A DNA stretch of 23,642 bases from Clostridiales bacterium (lineage in GTDB: Bacteria > Bacillota > Clostridia > Oscillospirales > Acutalibacteraceae). A program made the position numbers and the translations under genes. Where the stretch lies: the NCBI GenBank assembly GCA_019415925.1, contig DXYG01000038.1:1-23642 (forward strand), written 5' to 3'. The notes under the pieces were generated by a model. It ran no database searches, was not told where the DNA came from, and saw only the letters and a list, made by a program, of their open reading frames with translations. Below are positions 1-7,840 of the stretch, one piece after another (position 1 is the first letter of the stretch; each line of letters begins with the position of its first letter).

Positions 1-76
1 CCGAAATTTTTAATTTTTTTTTGCGAGTCAACTCACCGCTAAATTATGGTTTATCTATACAACGCTATTAAAAACT

Positions 77-1120
77 ATGAACAAAATTGAAATCATCGAA
101 AAAATTGAATTATCAGAAATAGCCTCAAAGCAGGAGCTTGCGTTTCTGCTTGAAACAATAAACGACAGCGAGCTTGAAGTCCTGCGCAAAAAGGCTCAGA
201 AAAAGTCGCTTGAGCACTTCTCAAACAAAATCTACATTCGTGGACTTATCGAGCTTTCAAGCTACTGCAAAAATGATTGCCTTTACTGCGGACTTCGCCG
301 CTCAAACAAAAGCGCAGTGCGCTACCGCCTTAGCAAAGAGCAGATTTTGTCCTGCTGTAAGACGGGCTATTCGCTCGGCTTCCGCACCTTTGTTTTGCAG
401 GGCGGCGAGGACGGCTGCTACACCGATGAGGTTATGTGCGACATTGTAAGCGAAATCAAGTCGCTCTATCCCGACTGCGCCGTTACACTTTCGCTCGGTG
501 AACGGACGGAGGAAAGCTACAGACGGCTTTTTGATGCAGGTGCTGACCGCTATCTACTGCGCCACGAAACAGCGAACGAGGAGCACTACAAAAAGCTCCA
601 CCCGCCCGAAATGTCGCTTGCAAACCGCAAAAACTGCCTTTACACGCTGAAAAAAATCGGCTACCAGACGGGCGCAGGCTTTATGGTCGGCTCGCCGTAT
701 CAGACGTATGAAACGCTTGCAGAGGATTTGCTCTTTTTAAAGGACTTAAACCCTCAGATGTGCGGCATAGGTCCATTCATTCCGCACAAGGACACACCTT
801 TTGCAAACGAAGAAAGCGGCAGTGTGCGCCTTACGCTCGTACTGCTTTCGCTTGTGCGGCTTATGTTACCTAAGGTGCTTTTGCCTGCTACAACGGCTCT
901 CGGTACAGCTGACGGACTGGGCAGGGAAAAGGGCGTTCTACACGGCGCAAACGTAGTGATGCCCAACCTCTCGCCGACCGAGCACAGGGCGGATTATTCG
1001 CTCTACGACAACAAAATCTGCACAGGTGACGAAGCCGCCGAGTGCATAAAGTGCATGTCAAACCGTATGAAGTCGATAGGCTATAAAATCGTAACCGACA
1101 GAGGAGATTATTCGGAGTAA
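77..1120 (+). CDS. hydE: [FeFe]-hydrogenase maturase HydE (radical SAM)
   Basis: This is a 347-residue radical SAM enzyme that, with HydG and HydF, assembles the 2Fe subcluster of the [FeFe]-hydrogenase active site in the cytoplasm. The SAM-cluster motif CX3CX2C is at Cys64, Cys68 and Cys71 (CKNDCLYC), inside the usual HydE context (YIRGLIELSSYCKNDC). The family-typical stretch VLQGGEDG follows, and later GSPYQT and GPFIPHKDTPF. Length is normal for HydE. It is the first of three same-strand maturase genes, which makes the assignment over the related biotin synthase or PylB families firm. I see no clear ribosome binding site before the ATG at 77 and no convincing promoter in the first 76 bases, so the gene may be transcribed from upstream of the window. 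Confidence 0.95.
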   Translation: MNKIEIIEKIELSEIASKQELAFLLETINDSELEVLRKKAQKKSLEHFSNKIYIRGLIELSSYCKNDCLYCGLRRSNKSAVRYRLSKEQILSCCKTGYSLGFRTFVLQGGEDGCYTDEVMCDIVSEIKSLYPDCAVTLSLGERTEESYRRLFDAGADRYLLRHETANEEHYKKLHPPEMSLANRKNCLYTLKKIGYQTGAGFMVGSPYQTYETLAEDLLFLKDLNPQMCGIGPFIPHKDTPFANEESGSVRLTLVLLSLVRLMLPKVLLPATTALGTADGLGREKGVLHGANVVMPNLSPTEHRADYSLYDNKICTGDEAAECIKCMSNRMKSIGYKIVTDRGDYSE

Positions 1121-1208
1121 ATTCAATTCGAAATTCGGAATGCGTAATTCGGGATTATAAATTATATTATAAGTTATGCAAATAAAGCTTGGAAAGGAAA
1201 ATTTTATT
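1121..1208 (+). other. hydE-hydG spacer with AATTCG repeats and hydG ribosome binding site
   Basis: This 88-base spacer contains three copies of AATTCG (1125-1130, 1132-1137, 1146-1151) followed by an AT-rich tract. A strong Shine-Dalgarno sequence, GGAAAGGA (1191-1198), lies about 10 bases before the ATG at 1209. An in-frame ATG at 1176 precedes that site and has no ribosome binding site of its own, so 1209 is the better hydG start. Confidence 0.6.
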
Positions 1209-2636
1209 ATGCCAAAGTACGACAAACACTCGCTCAAAGCCGAGGAATTTATCAACGACAGGGAGATTAAGGACACCCTGAAATTTGCCGACGAAAACAA
1301 GGACAACCTTGAGCTTATCGACAAAATTATTGAAAAAGCAAAGCTGAGAAAGGGACTTGACCACAGGGAGGCAAGCGTTCTTCTTGCCTGCGAAAACAAG
1401 GAAAAGCTTGACGAAATTTACGCTCTTGCAAAGCAGATTAAAAAGGACTTTTATGGTGACAGAATCGTAATGTTTGCGCCGCTCTACCTCTCAAACTACT
1501 GCGTAAACGGCTGTGTTTACTGCCCCTACCACGCAAAGAACAAGCACATCTGCCGCAAAAAGCTCACGCAGGAGGAGGTCAAAAACGAGGTCATTGCATT
1601 GCAGGATATGGGGCACAAGCGCCTTGCAATTGAATCAGGCGAGGACCCCGTCAACAACCCGATTGAGTACATTTTAGACTGCATCAAGACGATTTATTCG
1701 ATAAAGCACAAGAACGGCGCAATCAGGCGAGTGAATGTCAACATTGCCGCAACAACGGTTGACAATTACCGCAAGCTGAAAGAGGCAGGAATCGGAACGT
1801 ACATTCTGTTTCAGGAAACCTACAACAAGGAAAGCTACGAAGTCCTCCACCCCACAGGCCCCAAGCACAATTACGCTTACCACACCGAGGCTATGGACAG
1901 AGCGATGGAGGGTGGAATCGACGACGTAGGAATCGGTGTTCTGTTCGGACTTGAGCTTTACCGCTACGAGCTTGCGGGAATTTTAATGCACGCAGAGCAC
2001 CTTGAGGCAGTGCACGGTGTAGGACCTCACACCATAAGCGTGCCGAGAATCAGACGTGCCGACGACATTGACCCCGACGTGTTCGACAACGGAATCGACG
2101 ACGAAACCTTTGCAAAAATCGTTGCAATCATCAGGATTTCCGTGCCGTATACGGGTATGATTATCTCGACAAGGGAGAGTCAGAGTGTGCGTGAAAAGGT
2201 GCTCGGACTCGGTGTTTCGCAAATCAGCGGTGCGTCACGCACAAGCGTAGGCGGCTATGTTGAGCCTGAGGAAGAGGACGAAAACTCGGCACAGTTTGAC
2301 GTGAGCGACCAACGAAGTCTTGACGAGGTTGTAAGGTGGCTTATGGAGCTTGGCTACATTCCGTCGTTCTGCACCGCCTGCTACCGAGAGGGCAGAACAG
2401 GTGACCGCTTTATGTCGCTTTGCAAGAACGGTCAGATTCATAACTGCTGTCACCCCAACGCACTTATGACGCTTGAGGAGTACCTTATGGACTACGCAAG
2501 CGATGAAACAAAGGAAATCGGCGAAAAGCTTATTGAAAAGGAGCTTTTAAAGATTCCGAACGAAAAGGTAAGAAAAATTGCAACCGAGCATATCGCCGAA
2601 ATTGCAAATAACAATAAGAGAGATTTCAGATTCTGA
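1209..2636 (+). CDS. hydG: [FeFe]-hydrogenase maturase HydG (tyrosine lyase, radical SAM)
   Basis: HydG cleaves tyrosine to p-cresol and dehydroglycine, from which it makes the CO and CN- ligands of the hydrogenase H-cluster. From the ATG at 1209 the protein has 475 residues. The SAM cluster motif is CX3CX2C at Cys98, Cys102 and Cys105 (CVNGCVYC). The second, C-terminal cluster motif that separates HydG from its relative ThiH is also present: CTAC followed 22 residues later by the last Cys of the HNCC group. The start at 1209 is preferred over the in-frame ATG at 1176 because GGAAAGGA lies just upstream of it. It sits between hydE and hydF on the same strand, so the three are probably co-expressed. 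Confidence 0.96.
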   Translation: MPKYDKHSLKAEEFINDREIKDTLKFADENKDNLELIDKIIEKAKLRKGLDHREASVLLACENKEKLDEIYALAKQIKKDFYGDRIVMFAPLYLSNYCVNGCVYCPYHAKNKHICRKKLTQEEVKNEVIALQDMGHKRLAIESGEDPVNNPIEYILDCIKTIYSIKHKNGAIRRVNVNIAATTVDNYRKLKEAGIGTYILFQETYNKESYEVLHPTGPKHNYAYHTEAMDRAMEGGIDDVGIGVLFGLELYRYELAGILMHAEHLEAVHGVGPHTISVPRIRRADDIDPDVFDNGIDDETFAKIVAIIRISVPYTGMIISTRESQSVREKVLGLGVSQISGASRTSVGGYVEPEEEDENSAQFDVSDQRSLDEVVRWLMELGYIPSFCTACYREGRTGDRFMSLCKNGQIHNCCHPNALMTLEEYLMDYASDETKEIGEKLIEKELLKIPNEKVRKIATEHIAEIANNNKRDFRF

Positions 2637-2637
2637 G

Positions 2638-2717
2638 GCGGTGTGCCACCGCAGGCAAATCGGTCGAATAGGTTATATTAATTTATTATATACGTAGGGA
2701 TACGGCGTTCCGTGTCC
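2638..2717. repeat. Two short hairpins in the hydG-hydF spacer
   Basis: The 116-base spacer holds two inverted repeats. GCGGTG (2638-2643) pairs with CACCGC (2647-2652) across a 3-base loop immediately after the hydG stop. GGATACGG (2698-2705) pairs with CCGTGTCC (2710-2717), with one G-T pair. Neither has a U-tract, so they are not typical terminators. The second begins GTAGGGA and resembles the GTAGGGGACGG hairpins of the interspersed repeats at 7601-7840 and 22230-22386, and may be a decayed copy. Confidence 0.5.
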
Positions 2718-2752
2718 GCAATAACAGACTAAAAAAGGAAGAAGGAATTATA

Positions 2753-3940
2753 ATGGGACTTAACGACACTCCGCAGTCAGAACGCATACATATCGGATTT
2801 TTCGGCAGACGCAACGCAGGCAAATCAAGCGTTGTAAACGCCGTTACAAATCAGCAGATTTCCGTTGTGTCCGACGTAAAGGGAACTACCACCGACCCTG
2901 TAACAAAAGCAATGGAGCTTTTGCCGCTGGGTCCTGTTGTGATTATAGACACCCCCGGTTTTGATGACGAGGGCGCACTCGGAGAAATGCGTGTAAAGCG
3001 CACAAAGCAGGTGCTTAACCGTGTTGACGTTGCTGTGCTTGTAGTTGACGGAACTGTCGGTAAGACGGGCGCAGACAACGAGCTGATTGAGATTTTCAAT
3101 GAAAAGAAAATCCCCTACATAGTCGCCTACAACAAGAGCGATATTTCAGAGCAGACCGACTGCTCCGACGGTGTGGCAGTCAGCGCACTCGACAGAACAA
3201 ATATCGGCTTGCTAAAGGAGAAAATCGCCCACCTCACCAAAACTGACGATACGAAAATGAAAATCTGCGGCGACCTTATAAGCGAGGGCGATTTTGCCGT
3301 TCTCGTCGTGCCGATTGACTCAGCCGCACCCAAGGGCAGGCTTATCCTTCCCCAACAGCAGACGATTCGTGACGTGCTTGAATCGGGCGCAACGGCAATT
3401 GTTGTGCGTGACACAGAGCTTAAATCAACGTTTGAAAGCCTCGGCAAAAAGCCGAAGCTCGTCATAACCGACAGTCAGGCGTTTGAGAGCGTTTCAAAAG
3501 ACGTGCCAAATGACATTTACCTTACCTCGTTTTCAATTCTTATGGCAAGGTACAAAGGCTTTCTGAAATCGGCTGTTGATGGAGCGGCGGCAATTGACAG
3601 GCTCAAAGACGGAGATAAAATCCTGATTTCCGAGGGTTGTACCCACCACCGCCAGTGCAACGACATAGGCACGGTAAAATTGCCGAGGTGGCTCAGAAAC
3701 TACACAGGCAAGGAGCTTGTGTTTGAAACCTCGTCGGGCAAGGGCTTTCCCGACGATTTAAGCCCCTACAGCCTTGTAATCCACTGCGGCGGCTGTATGC
3801 TCAACGAGCGTGAGGTGCAGTACCGCAGAAAGTTTGCCGAGGACAGCGATGTTCCGTTTACAAACTACGGCACAGCAATTGCATATATGCAGGGCATTTT
3901 AAAGCGAAGTTTGCAGATTATTCCCGATATAGACATTTGA
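2753..3940 (+). CDS. hydF: [FeFe]-hydrogenase maturation GTPase HydF
   Basis: HydF is the GTPase and scaffold that receives the 2Fe precursor made by HydE and HydG and transfers it to apo-hydrogenase. The 395-residue protein has an N-terminal Era/TrmE-like G domain: G1 GRRNAGKS (18-25), G3 DTPG (66-69) and G4 NKSD (127-130). The C-terminal domain keeps the Fe-S ligand motif: Cys296 and His298 (EGCTHH), then His344-Cys345-x2-Cys348 (HCGGC). Start is well supported by a purine-rich Shine-Dalgarno (AGGAAGAAGGA) ahead of the ATG. It closes the hydEGF cluster and is followed by a strong terminator. No hydrogenase structural gene (hydA) is in the window. Confidence 0.97.
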   Translation: MGLNDTPQSERIHIGFFGRRNAGKSSVVNAVTNQQISVVSDVKGTTTDPVTKAMELLPLGPVVIIDTPGFDDEGALGEMRVKRTKQVLNRVDVAVLVVDGTVGKTGADNELIEIFNEKKIPYIVAYNKSDISEQTDCSDGVAVSALDRTNIGLLKEKIAHLTKTDDTKMKICGDLISEGDFAVLVVPIDSAAPKGRLILPQQQTIRDVLESGATAIVVRDTELKSTFESLGKKPKLVITDSQAFESVSKDVPNDIYLTSFSILMARYKGFLKSAVDGAAAIDRLKDGDKILISEGCTHHRQCNDIGTVKLPRWLRNYTGKELVFETSSGKGFPDDLSPYSLVIHCGGCMLNEREVQYRRKFAEDSDVPFTNYGTAIAYMQGILKRSLQIIPDIDI

Positions 3941-3958
3941 ATACAGTAAAAAAATAAC

Positions 3959-3997
3959 AAGCACCAACCGTTTATTGTTTCGGTTGGTGCTTTTATT
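3959..3997. terminator. Bidirectional Rho-independent terminator between hydF and the convergent SHOCT gene
   Basis: A perfect stem, GCACCAACCG (3961-3970) with CGGTTGGTGC (3981-3990), encloses a 10-base loop. It is followed by TTTT on the + strand, and on the - strand by TTGTTATTTTTTT, so it can stop both hydF transcription and transcription arriving from 4058-4756. Confidence 0.9.
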
Positions 3998-4057
3998 GTA
4001 AAATTAATATTTGTATAAGGAGCCACGTTTGTTTTTAACTTAATAAATAATCTCGCA

Positions 4058-4756
4058 TTAAATAGAATTCAGTAGTTCTAACTTTTTTTGTTCATATTCT
4101 TCTTTTGTTATAATACCGGCATCAAGCAGTTTTTTGAATTTATCAAGCTTTTCAATATTATTATTAAATTCATCTGAAGTTGAAGTTTCACAATCAGAGC
4201 TTTTAGAATTAAGAAGCTGTTTTGTTGCATTCAAAGCCATCTGACCGCCTGAAGGCTTTTTAGAAAAACCGGTCGCTTTTTTGCCTATAAAACCAAGCAA
4301 ACTGCCTGTAACTCCGTTTTCTACAACATTTTTTACAGTGCCGACTGTGTTAATTCCTAATGTATCATCTACGGTATCAATTGCGCTTTTAAATTTTTCT
4401 GCTCCTCTAGTAAAAGAATTTTTACCTGTTAATAATTCAATTGCTGTATTTGTAAATTTATACGCATCTACCCTTGAACAAAATTCAATTGTAATTTCAG
4501 TTGAAGTAAGGTATATTTCTACAGTGTTGTTATTTAGTTTAATTTGAGGAACATCTTTATAAATTTTAACATCTTCGACAGGATAAATATTGACAGGCGT
4601 CTGATCCTCTAAAGACAAATCTTTTTTTCTCTTTTTAAACTTTTTTGATTCTTTAATAATAACGAGGTTTAAATTTGTTAATAAGATTTTTGTGTTATCA
4701 AAAGTATCACACTTAAACAAAACTGATTCATCTGACCGTAATTTATATTCATCCAT
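4058..4756 (-). CDS. PH-like and SHOCT domain protein of unknown function
   Basis: A 232-residue protein whose function I cannot name. Residues 1-110 are rich in beta-strand patterns (SVLFKCDTF, KILLTNLNLVIIK, VEIYLTSTEITIEF), as in bacterial PH-like domains. The middle (about 111-185) is Gly/Thr-rich and could be a helical hairpin or linker. The last 30 residues (LDKFKKLLDAGIITKEEYEQKKLELL, about 204-229) are a clear SHOCT motif, a short C-terminal helical module found on many bacterial proteins. There is no signal peptide. The ATG follows a good Shine-Dalgarno (AAGGAG). The gene is visibly more AT-rich and Lys/Asn-rich than its neighbours, which hints at a different origin. It is probably separate from the trp operon because a terminator-like stem lies just upstream. 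Confidence 0.75.
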   Translation of the reverse strand: MDEYKLRSDESVLFKCDTFDNTKILLTNLNLVIIKESKKFKKRKKDLSLEDQTPVNIYPVEDVKIYKDVPQIKLNNNTVEIYLTSTEITIEFCSRVDAYKFTNTAIELLTGKNSFTRGAEKFKSAIDTVDDTLGINTVGTVKNVVENGVTGSLLGFIGKKATGFSKKPSGGQMALNATKQLLNSKSSDCETSTSDEFNNNIEKLDKFKKLLDAGIITKEEYEQKKLELLNSI

Positions 4757-4783
4757 TGTTCATTCTCCTTAAAGTTGAAATTT

Positions 4784-4835
4784 AACAAAATAAGTGGTAA
4801 AAATACTAATTTATCATCAATATTTTACCACTTAT
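4784..4835 (-). terminator. Terminator at the end of the trp-sir2 operon
   Basis: The 13-base arms ATAAGTGGTAAAA (4790-4802) and TTTTACCACTTAT (4823-4835) are a perfect inverted repeat. Read on the - strand, the stem follows the sirtuin stop codon and is followed by TTTTGTT. The loop is long (20 bases), so it could also serve as an operator for the SHOCT gene that starts at 4756. Confidence 0.65.
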
Positions 4836-4856
4836 ATAAACATAATTCAAGATATA

Positions 4857-5585
4857 TTAATAAATTTTTACATTAATCTGACCGAGCAGTTCTCCCACCT
4901 TTTCGTGGAAAACGAGGTTTGCTTTGCTGTCAAACGGTGTTTCGTCACGGTTGATAAGCACAATGTTGTTGCCCTTGAAATAGCTTATAAATCCTGCCGC
5001 AGGGTAGACCGTAAGGCTTGTGCCTGCGATAATCAGCGTGTCGGCAGACTGAATTGCGCTGAGCGCTCCTGTTACGGTGCTGTCGTCAAGACCTTCCTCG
5101 TACAGCACAACGTCAGGCTTGATAACTCCGCCGCATTCGCACTTCGGAACACCGTTGCTGTTCTTTATATACTCGGCAGAATGGAATTTGCCGCACTTCA
5201 TACAGTAGTTGCGCAGAACGCTGCCGTGCAGTTCATACACCTTTTTGCTTCCTGCCGCCTGATGAAGTCCGTCAATGTTCTGCGTTACAACCGCCGTCAG
5301 CTTTCCTGCTTTTTCAAGCTCGGAAAGCTTTAAATGTGCCTTGTTCGGCTTTTTGTCAAGGCAGAGCATTTTGTCACGGTAAAAACGGTAAAATTCCTCA
5401 GTGTTGTGCATAAAGAATGTGTGGCTTAAAATCTGCTCGGGCGGATAGTCGTACTTCTGATTGTACAAACCGTCAACACTTCGGAAGTCGGGTATTCCGC
5501 TTTCGGTTGAAACGCCTGCACCGCCGAAGAACACAATCCTTTTGCTGTTGTCAATTACCCTTTGGAGCTGTTCGAGCGTGCTCAC
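4857..5585 (-). CDS. Sir2-family NAD-dependent protein deacylase (sirtuin)
   Basis: This 242-residue sirtuin removes acyl groups from lysines while consuming NAD+, giving nicotinamide and O-acyl-ADP-ribose. The Rossmann NAD-binding motif GAGVS (22-26) is followed by GIPDFRS, then TQNIDGLH (101-108) and the catalytic His120 in ELHGS. The zinc ligands are present: Cys128, Cys131 (CMKC) and Cys149, Cys151 (CECG). IIAGTSLTVYPAAG and INRDETPFD complete the family signature. The length is that of compact bacterial CobB-like enzymes. The start is GTG, overlapping the trpA stop by 4 bases (GTGA), with AAGGAAG upstream inside trpA. This implies translational coupling to the trp operon, although a metabolic link to tryptophan is not obvious. 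Confidence 0.93.
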   Translation of the reverse strand: MSTLEQLQRVIDNSKRIVFFGGAGVSTESGIPDFRSVDGLYNQKYDYPPEQILSHTFFMHNTEEFYRFYRDKMLCLDKKPNKAHLKLSELEKAGKLTAVVTQNIDGLHQAAGSKKVYELHGSVLRNYCMKCGKFHSAEYIKNSNGVPKCECGGVIKPDVVLYEEGLDDSTVTGALSAIQSADTLIIAGTSLTVYPAAGFISYFKGNNIVLINRDETPFDSKANLVFHEKVGELLGQINVKIY

Positions 5586-6352
5586 GAAATCGCTTCCTTC
5601 ATACTTTTAACGTAGTCGCAGACAGGCTTTATGCAGTCTTTGCCGTACTTTGCGACGATTTTTACAATAGCTGAGCCGACGATTACGCCGTCGGCACTTT
5701 CTGACATTTTCTTTGCCTGTTCGGGAGTTGAGATTCCGAATCCGACTGCGCAGGGAGTGTCGCTTACCGACTTTACAAGGCGCACCATTTCGCCGATGTC
5801 GGTCGTGATTTCACTTCTCACGCCCGTAACGCCCATTGACGAAACGCAGTAAACAAAGCCCTGAGCCTCTTTGGCAATCATTTTGATTCTGTCGTGCGAG
5901 GTCGGCGCAATCAGCGAAACAAGCTCAACGCCGTGCTTGTCGCAGTAGGGCGCAAGCTCCTGCTTTTCCTCAAACGGTGTGTCGGGAACGATTACCGCTG
6001 AAATTCCGCACTCACTGCACCTCTGCATAAATTTGTCGGTGCCGTAAACGAAAATCGGATTCATATAGGTCATAACCGCAAGCGCACACTTGATTTCACT
6101 GCGCACACGCTTTACCATTTCAAAGATTTTGTCGGTTGTCGTGCCCGATGAAAGCGCACGTAAGTCAGCCTCCTGAATTACAACGCCCTCGGCAATCGGG
6201 TCGGAAAACGGTATGCCGATTTCAATGATGTCAGCACCGTTTTTGCTCATTTCAATTAAAAGCTTTTCGGTTGTTTCAAGGTCGGGGTCGCCTGCCGTAA
6301 CAAACGGAATGAACGCCTTGCCGTTTTCAAAAGCCGCTTTTATATCACTCAT
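5582..6352 (-). CDS. trpA: Tryptophan synthase alpha subunit
   Basis: TrpA cleaves indole-3-glycerol phosphate to indole and glyceraldehyde-3-phosphate and channels indole to TrpB. The 256-residue TIM barrel begins MSDIKAAFENGKAFIPFVTAGDPD. The catalytic loop reads EIGIPFSDPIAEG: Glu44 corresponds to catalytic Glu49 of the enteric enzyme, while the position of Asp60 is occupied by Glu55. The phosphate-binding end is also present (VGFGIST, DGVIVGSAIV). An upstream in-frame extension to 6421 is rejected, because the ATG at 6352 has AGGGGAG before it and overlaps the trpB stop by 8 bases, a typical coupled junction. The gene is followed by the coupled sirtuin gene. Confidence 0.96.
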   Translation of the reverse strand: MSDIKAAFENGKAFIPFVTAGDPDLETTEKLLIEMSKNGADIIEIGIPFSDPIAEGVVIQEADLRALSSGTTTDKIFEMVKRVRSEIKCALAVMTYMNPIFVYGTDKFMQRCSECGISAVIVPDTPFEEKQELAPYCDKHGVELVSLIAPTSHDRIKMIAKEAQGFVYCVSSMGVTGVRSEITTDIGEMVRLVKSVSDTPCAVGFGISTPEQAKKMSESADGVIVGSAIVKIVAKYGKDCIKPVCDYVKSMKEAIS

Positions 6353-7529
6353 AAATATTCTCCCCTCTGTAGCGTGCGATAGCCGCAACGTCCTTGTCAC
6401 CTCTGCCCGAGAGGTTGACAACGATTATTTTGTCCTTATCCATAGTCGGCGCAATTTTCATACAATGCGCAACTGCATGGGCGCTTTCAATTGCAGGGAT
6501 AATGCCCTCTGTTCTTGAAAGGTACTCGAACGCACAAACAGCCTCCTCGTCGGTTACGGGAACGTACTGCGCTCTGCCTGTGTCGGAAAGGTTTGCGTGT
6601 TCGGGGCCGATTCCGGGATAGTCAAGTCCTGCCGAAATCGAGTAAACGGGTGCAATCTGACCGTACTCGTCCTGACAGAAATACGACTTCATTCCGTGGA
6701 AAATTCCGAGAGTGCCGTTTGCGATTGTGGCGGCATTCTTAGGATTGTCAACGCCGAGTCCTGCGGCTTCACAGCCGATAAGCTTGACACTTTCGTCCTT
6801 GATAAATTCATAAAATGCGCCCATTGCGTTGCTTCCGCCGCCTACGCAAGCCATTACAACGTCGGGGAGCTTGCCTTCTTTTTCAAGTAACTGCGCCTTG
6901 ATTTCCTTGCCGATAACGCTCTGGAAATCCCTTACGACGGTCGGGAACGGGTGAGGTCCCATTACCGAACCGAGAACGTAGTGGGTGTCGGAAACACGGT
7001 TTGTCCACTCACGCATAGCCTCGTTTACAGCGTCCTTTAAGGTCATTGTGCCTGTTTCAACGGCGTTTACCTTTGCACCGAGGAGCTTCATTCTGTAGAC
7101 GTTGAGAGCCTGACGGATTGTGTCCTCCTTGCCCATAAAGATTTCACATTCAAGACCAAGCAGAGCCGCAACCGTTGCGGTTGCAACGCCGTGCTGACCT
7201 GCGCCTGTTTCGGCGATTACTCTTGTCTTGCCCATCTTCTTTGCAAGCAGACACTGACCGAGGCAGTTGTTGAGCTTGTGCGAGCCTGTGTGGTTCAAGT
7301 CCTCTCGCTTTAAGTAGATTTTTGCGCCGCCCAAATCCTTTGTCATCTTCTCAGCATAGTAAAGACGTGACGGTCTGCCTGCGTACTCACGCATAAGAAA
7401 ATCAAGCTCCGACACAAATTCGGGGTCGTCCTTGTAGCGGTTGTACGCCTCTTCAAATTCATTTATCGCATTCATCAGCGTTTCGGGAACGAACTGTCCG
7501 CCGTGAACGCCAAACTTACCCTTTGACAT
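6345..7529 (-). CDS. trpB: Tryptophan synthase beta subunit
   Basis: TrpB condenses indole with L-serine using pyridoxal phosphate. The 394-residue protein opens with FGVHGGQFVPETLM, typical of TrpB1. The PLP Schiff-base lysine is Lys85 in HTGSHKLNN, the cofactor-phosphate loop is GGGSNAMG, and ETGAGQHGVATA carries the catalytic glutamate region. Length matches the family. The ATG follows AAGGAGC. It overlaps trpA by 8 bases. Upstream there is a 303-base gap to trpC that contains a repeat element where trpF would usually lie. Confidence 0.97.
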   Translation of the reverse strand: MSKGKFGVHGGQFVPETLMNAINEFEEAYNRYKDDPEFVSELDFLMREYAGRPSRLYYAEKMTKDLGGAKIYLKREDLNHTGSHKLNNCLGQCLLAKKMGKTRVIAETGAGQHGVATATVAALLGLECEIFMGKEDTIRQALNVYRMKLLGAKVNAVETGTMTLKDAVNEAMREWTNRVSDTHYVLGSVMGPHPFPTVVRDFQSVIGKEIKAQLLEKEGKLPDVVMACVGGGSNAMGAFYEFIKDESVKLIGCEAAGLGVDNPKNAATIANGTLGIFHGMKSYFCQDEYGQIAPVYSISAGLDYPGIGPEHANLSDTGRAQYVPVTDEEAVCAFEYLSRTEGIIPAIESAHAVAHCMKIAPTMDKDKIIVVNLSGRGDKDVAAIARYRGENIYE

Positions 7530-7600
7530 TTTATATGCTCCTTAATATTTATTAGTGATTCGTATTGTTTGGAAATGTTTATTTTCTAAACTTATGTTGA

Positions 7601-7840
7601 TATACAGGCTGCGTTTCGGGACGTATAGGAACCCGTCCCCTGCGGAAAGGATTGTTTGTCACATAAACGGTGATGTAAACGGAGCTGTTTGATAGTCAAC
7701 ACGGACACGGAGTGAGTGTCCCTGCGACTGTAATACAAACTTTTCCTATATAGCCGTAGAGGACGGCATCCCTGACGTCCCATTTCATAAATTGCGTAGC
7801 AATTTATGAAACATGGCGAACACTGTTCGCCGCTACGATT
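7601..7840 (+). repeat. Hairpin-rich interspersed repeat, copy 1 (trpC-trpB gap)
   Basis: This element shares two blocks with 22230-22386. The left block (7601-7640) includes CGTTTCGGGACGT and AGGAACCCGTCCC. The right block (7731-7840) runs from TAATACAAAC through TTTCCT, a GGACGGC...GACGTCCC hairpin, a 12-bp stem (7784-7795 with 7799-7810), a GGCGAAC/GTTCGCC stem (7815-7821 with 7825-7831), and ends CCGCTAC. About 90 bases (7641-7730) between the blocks are specific to this copy and include GGACAC/GTGTCC. No protein-coding pattern is credible here. It fills the 303-base gap between trpB and trpC, and its right end supplies the trpC stop codon. Confidence 0.85.

Noticed and set aside
4794..5333. 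A 179-codon open frame on the + strand opposite the sirtuin gene
   Set aside because: It is a shadow of the sirtuin reading frame; the - strand frame has all catalytic and zinc motifs, and this one has no recognisable features.
6353..6421. N-terminal extension of TrpA by 23 residues
   Set aside because: It runs antiparallel in function to the trpB end in another frame, without a ribosome binding site; the ATG at 6352 has one and begins the conserved protein.
7592..7783. A 63-codon open frame on the - strand between trpC and trpB that might be a remnant of trpF
   Set aside because: It lies within the hairpin-rich repeat, has no ribosome binding site or TrpF motif, and its parts recur as non-coding sequence at 22230-22386.
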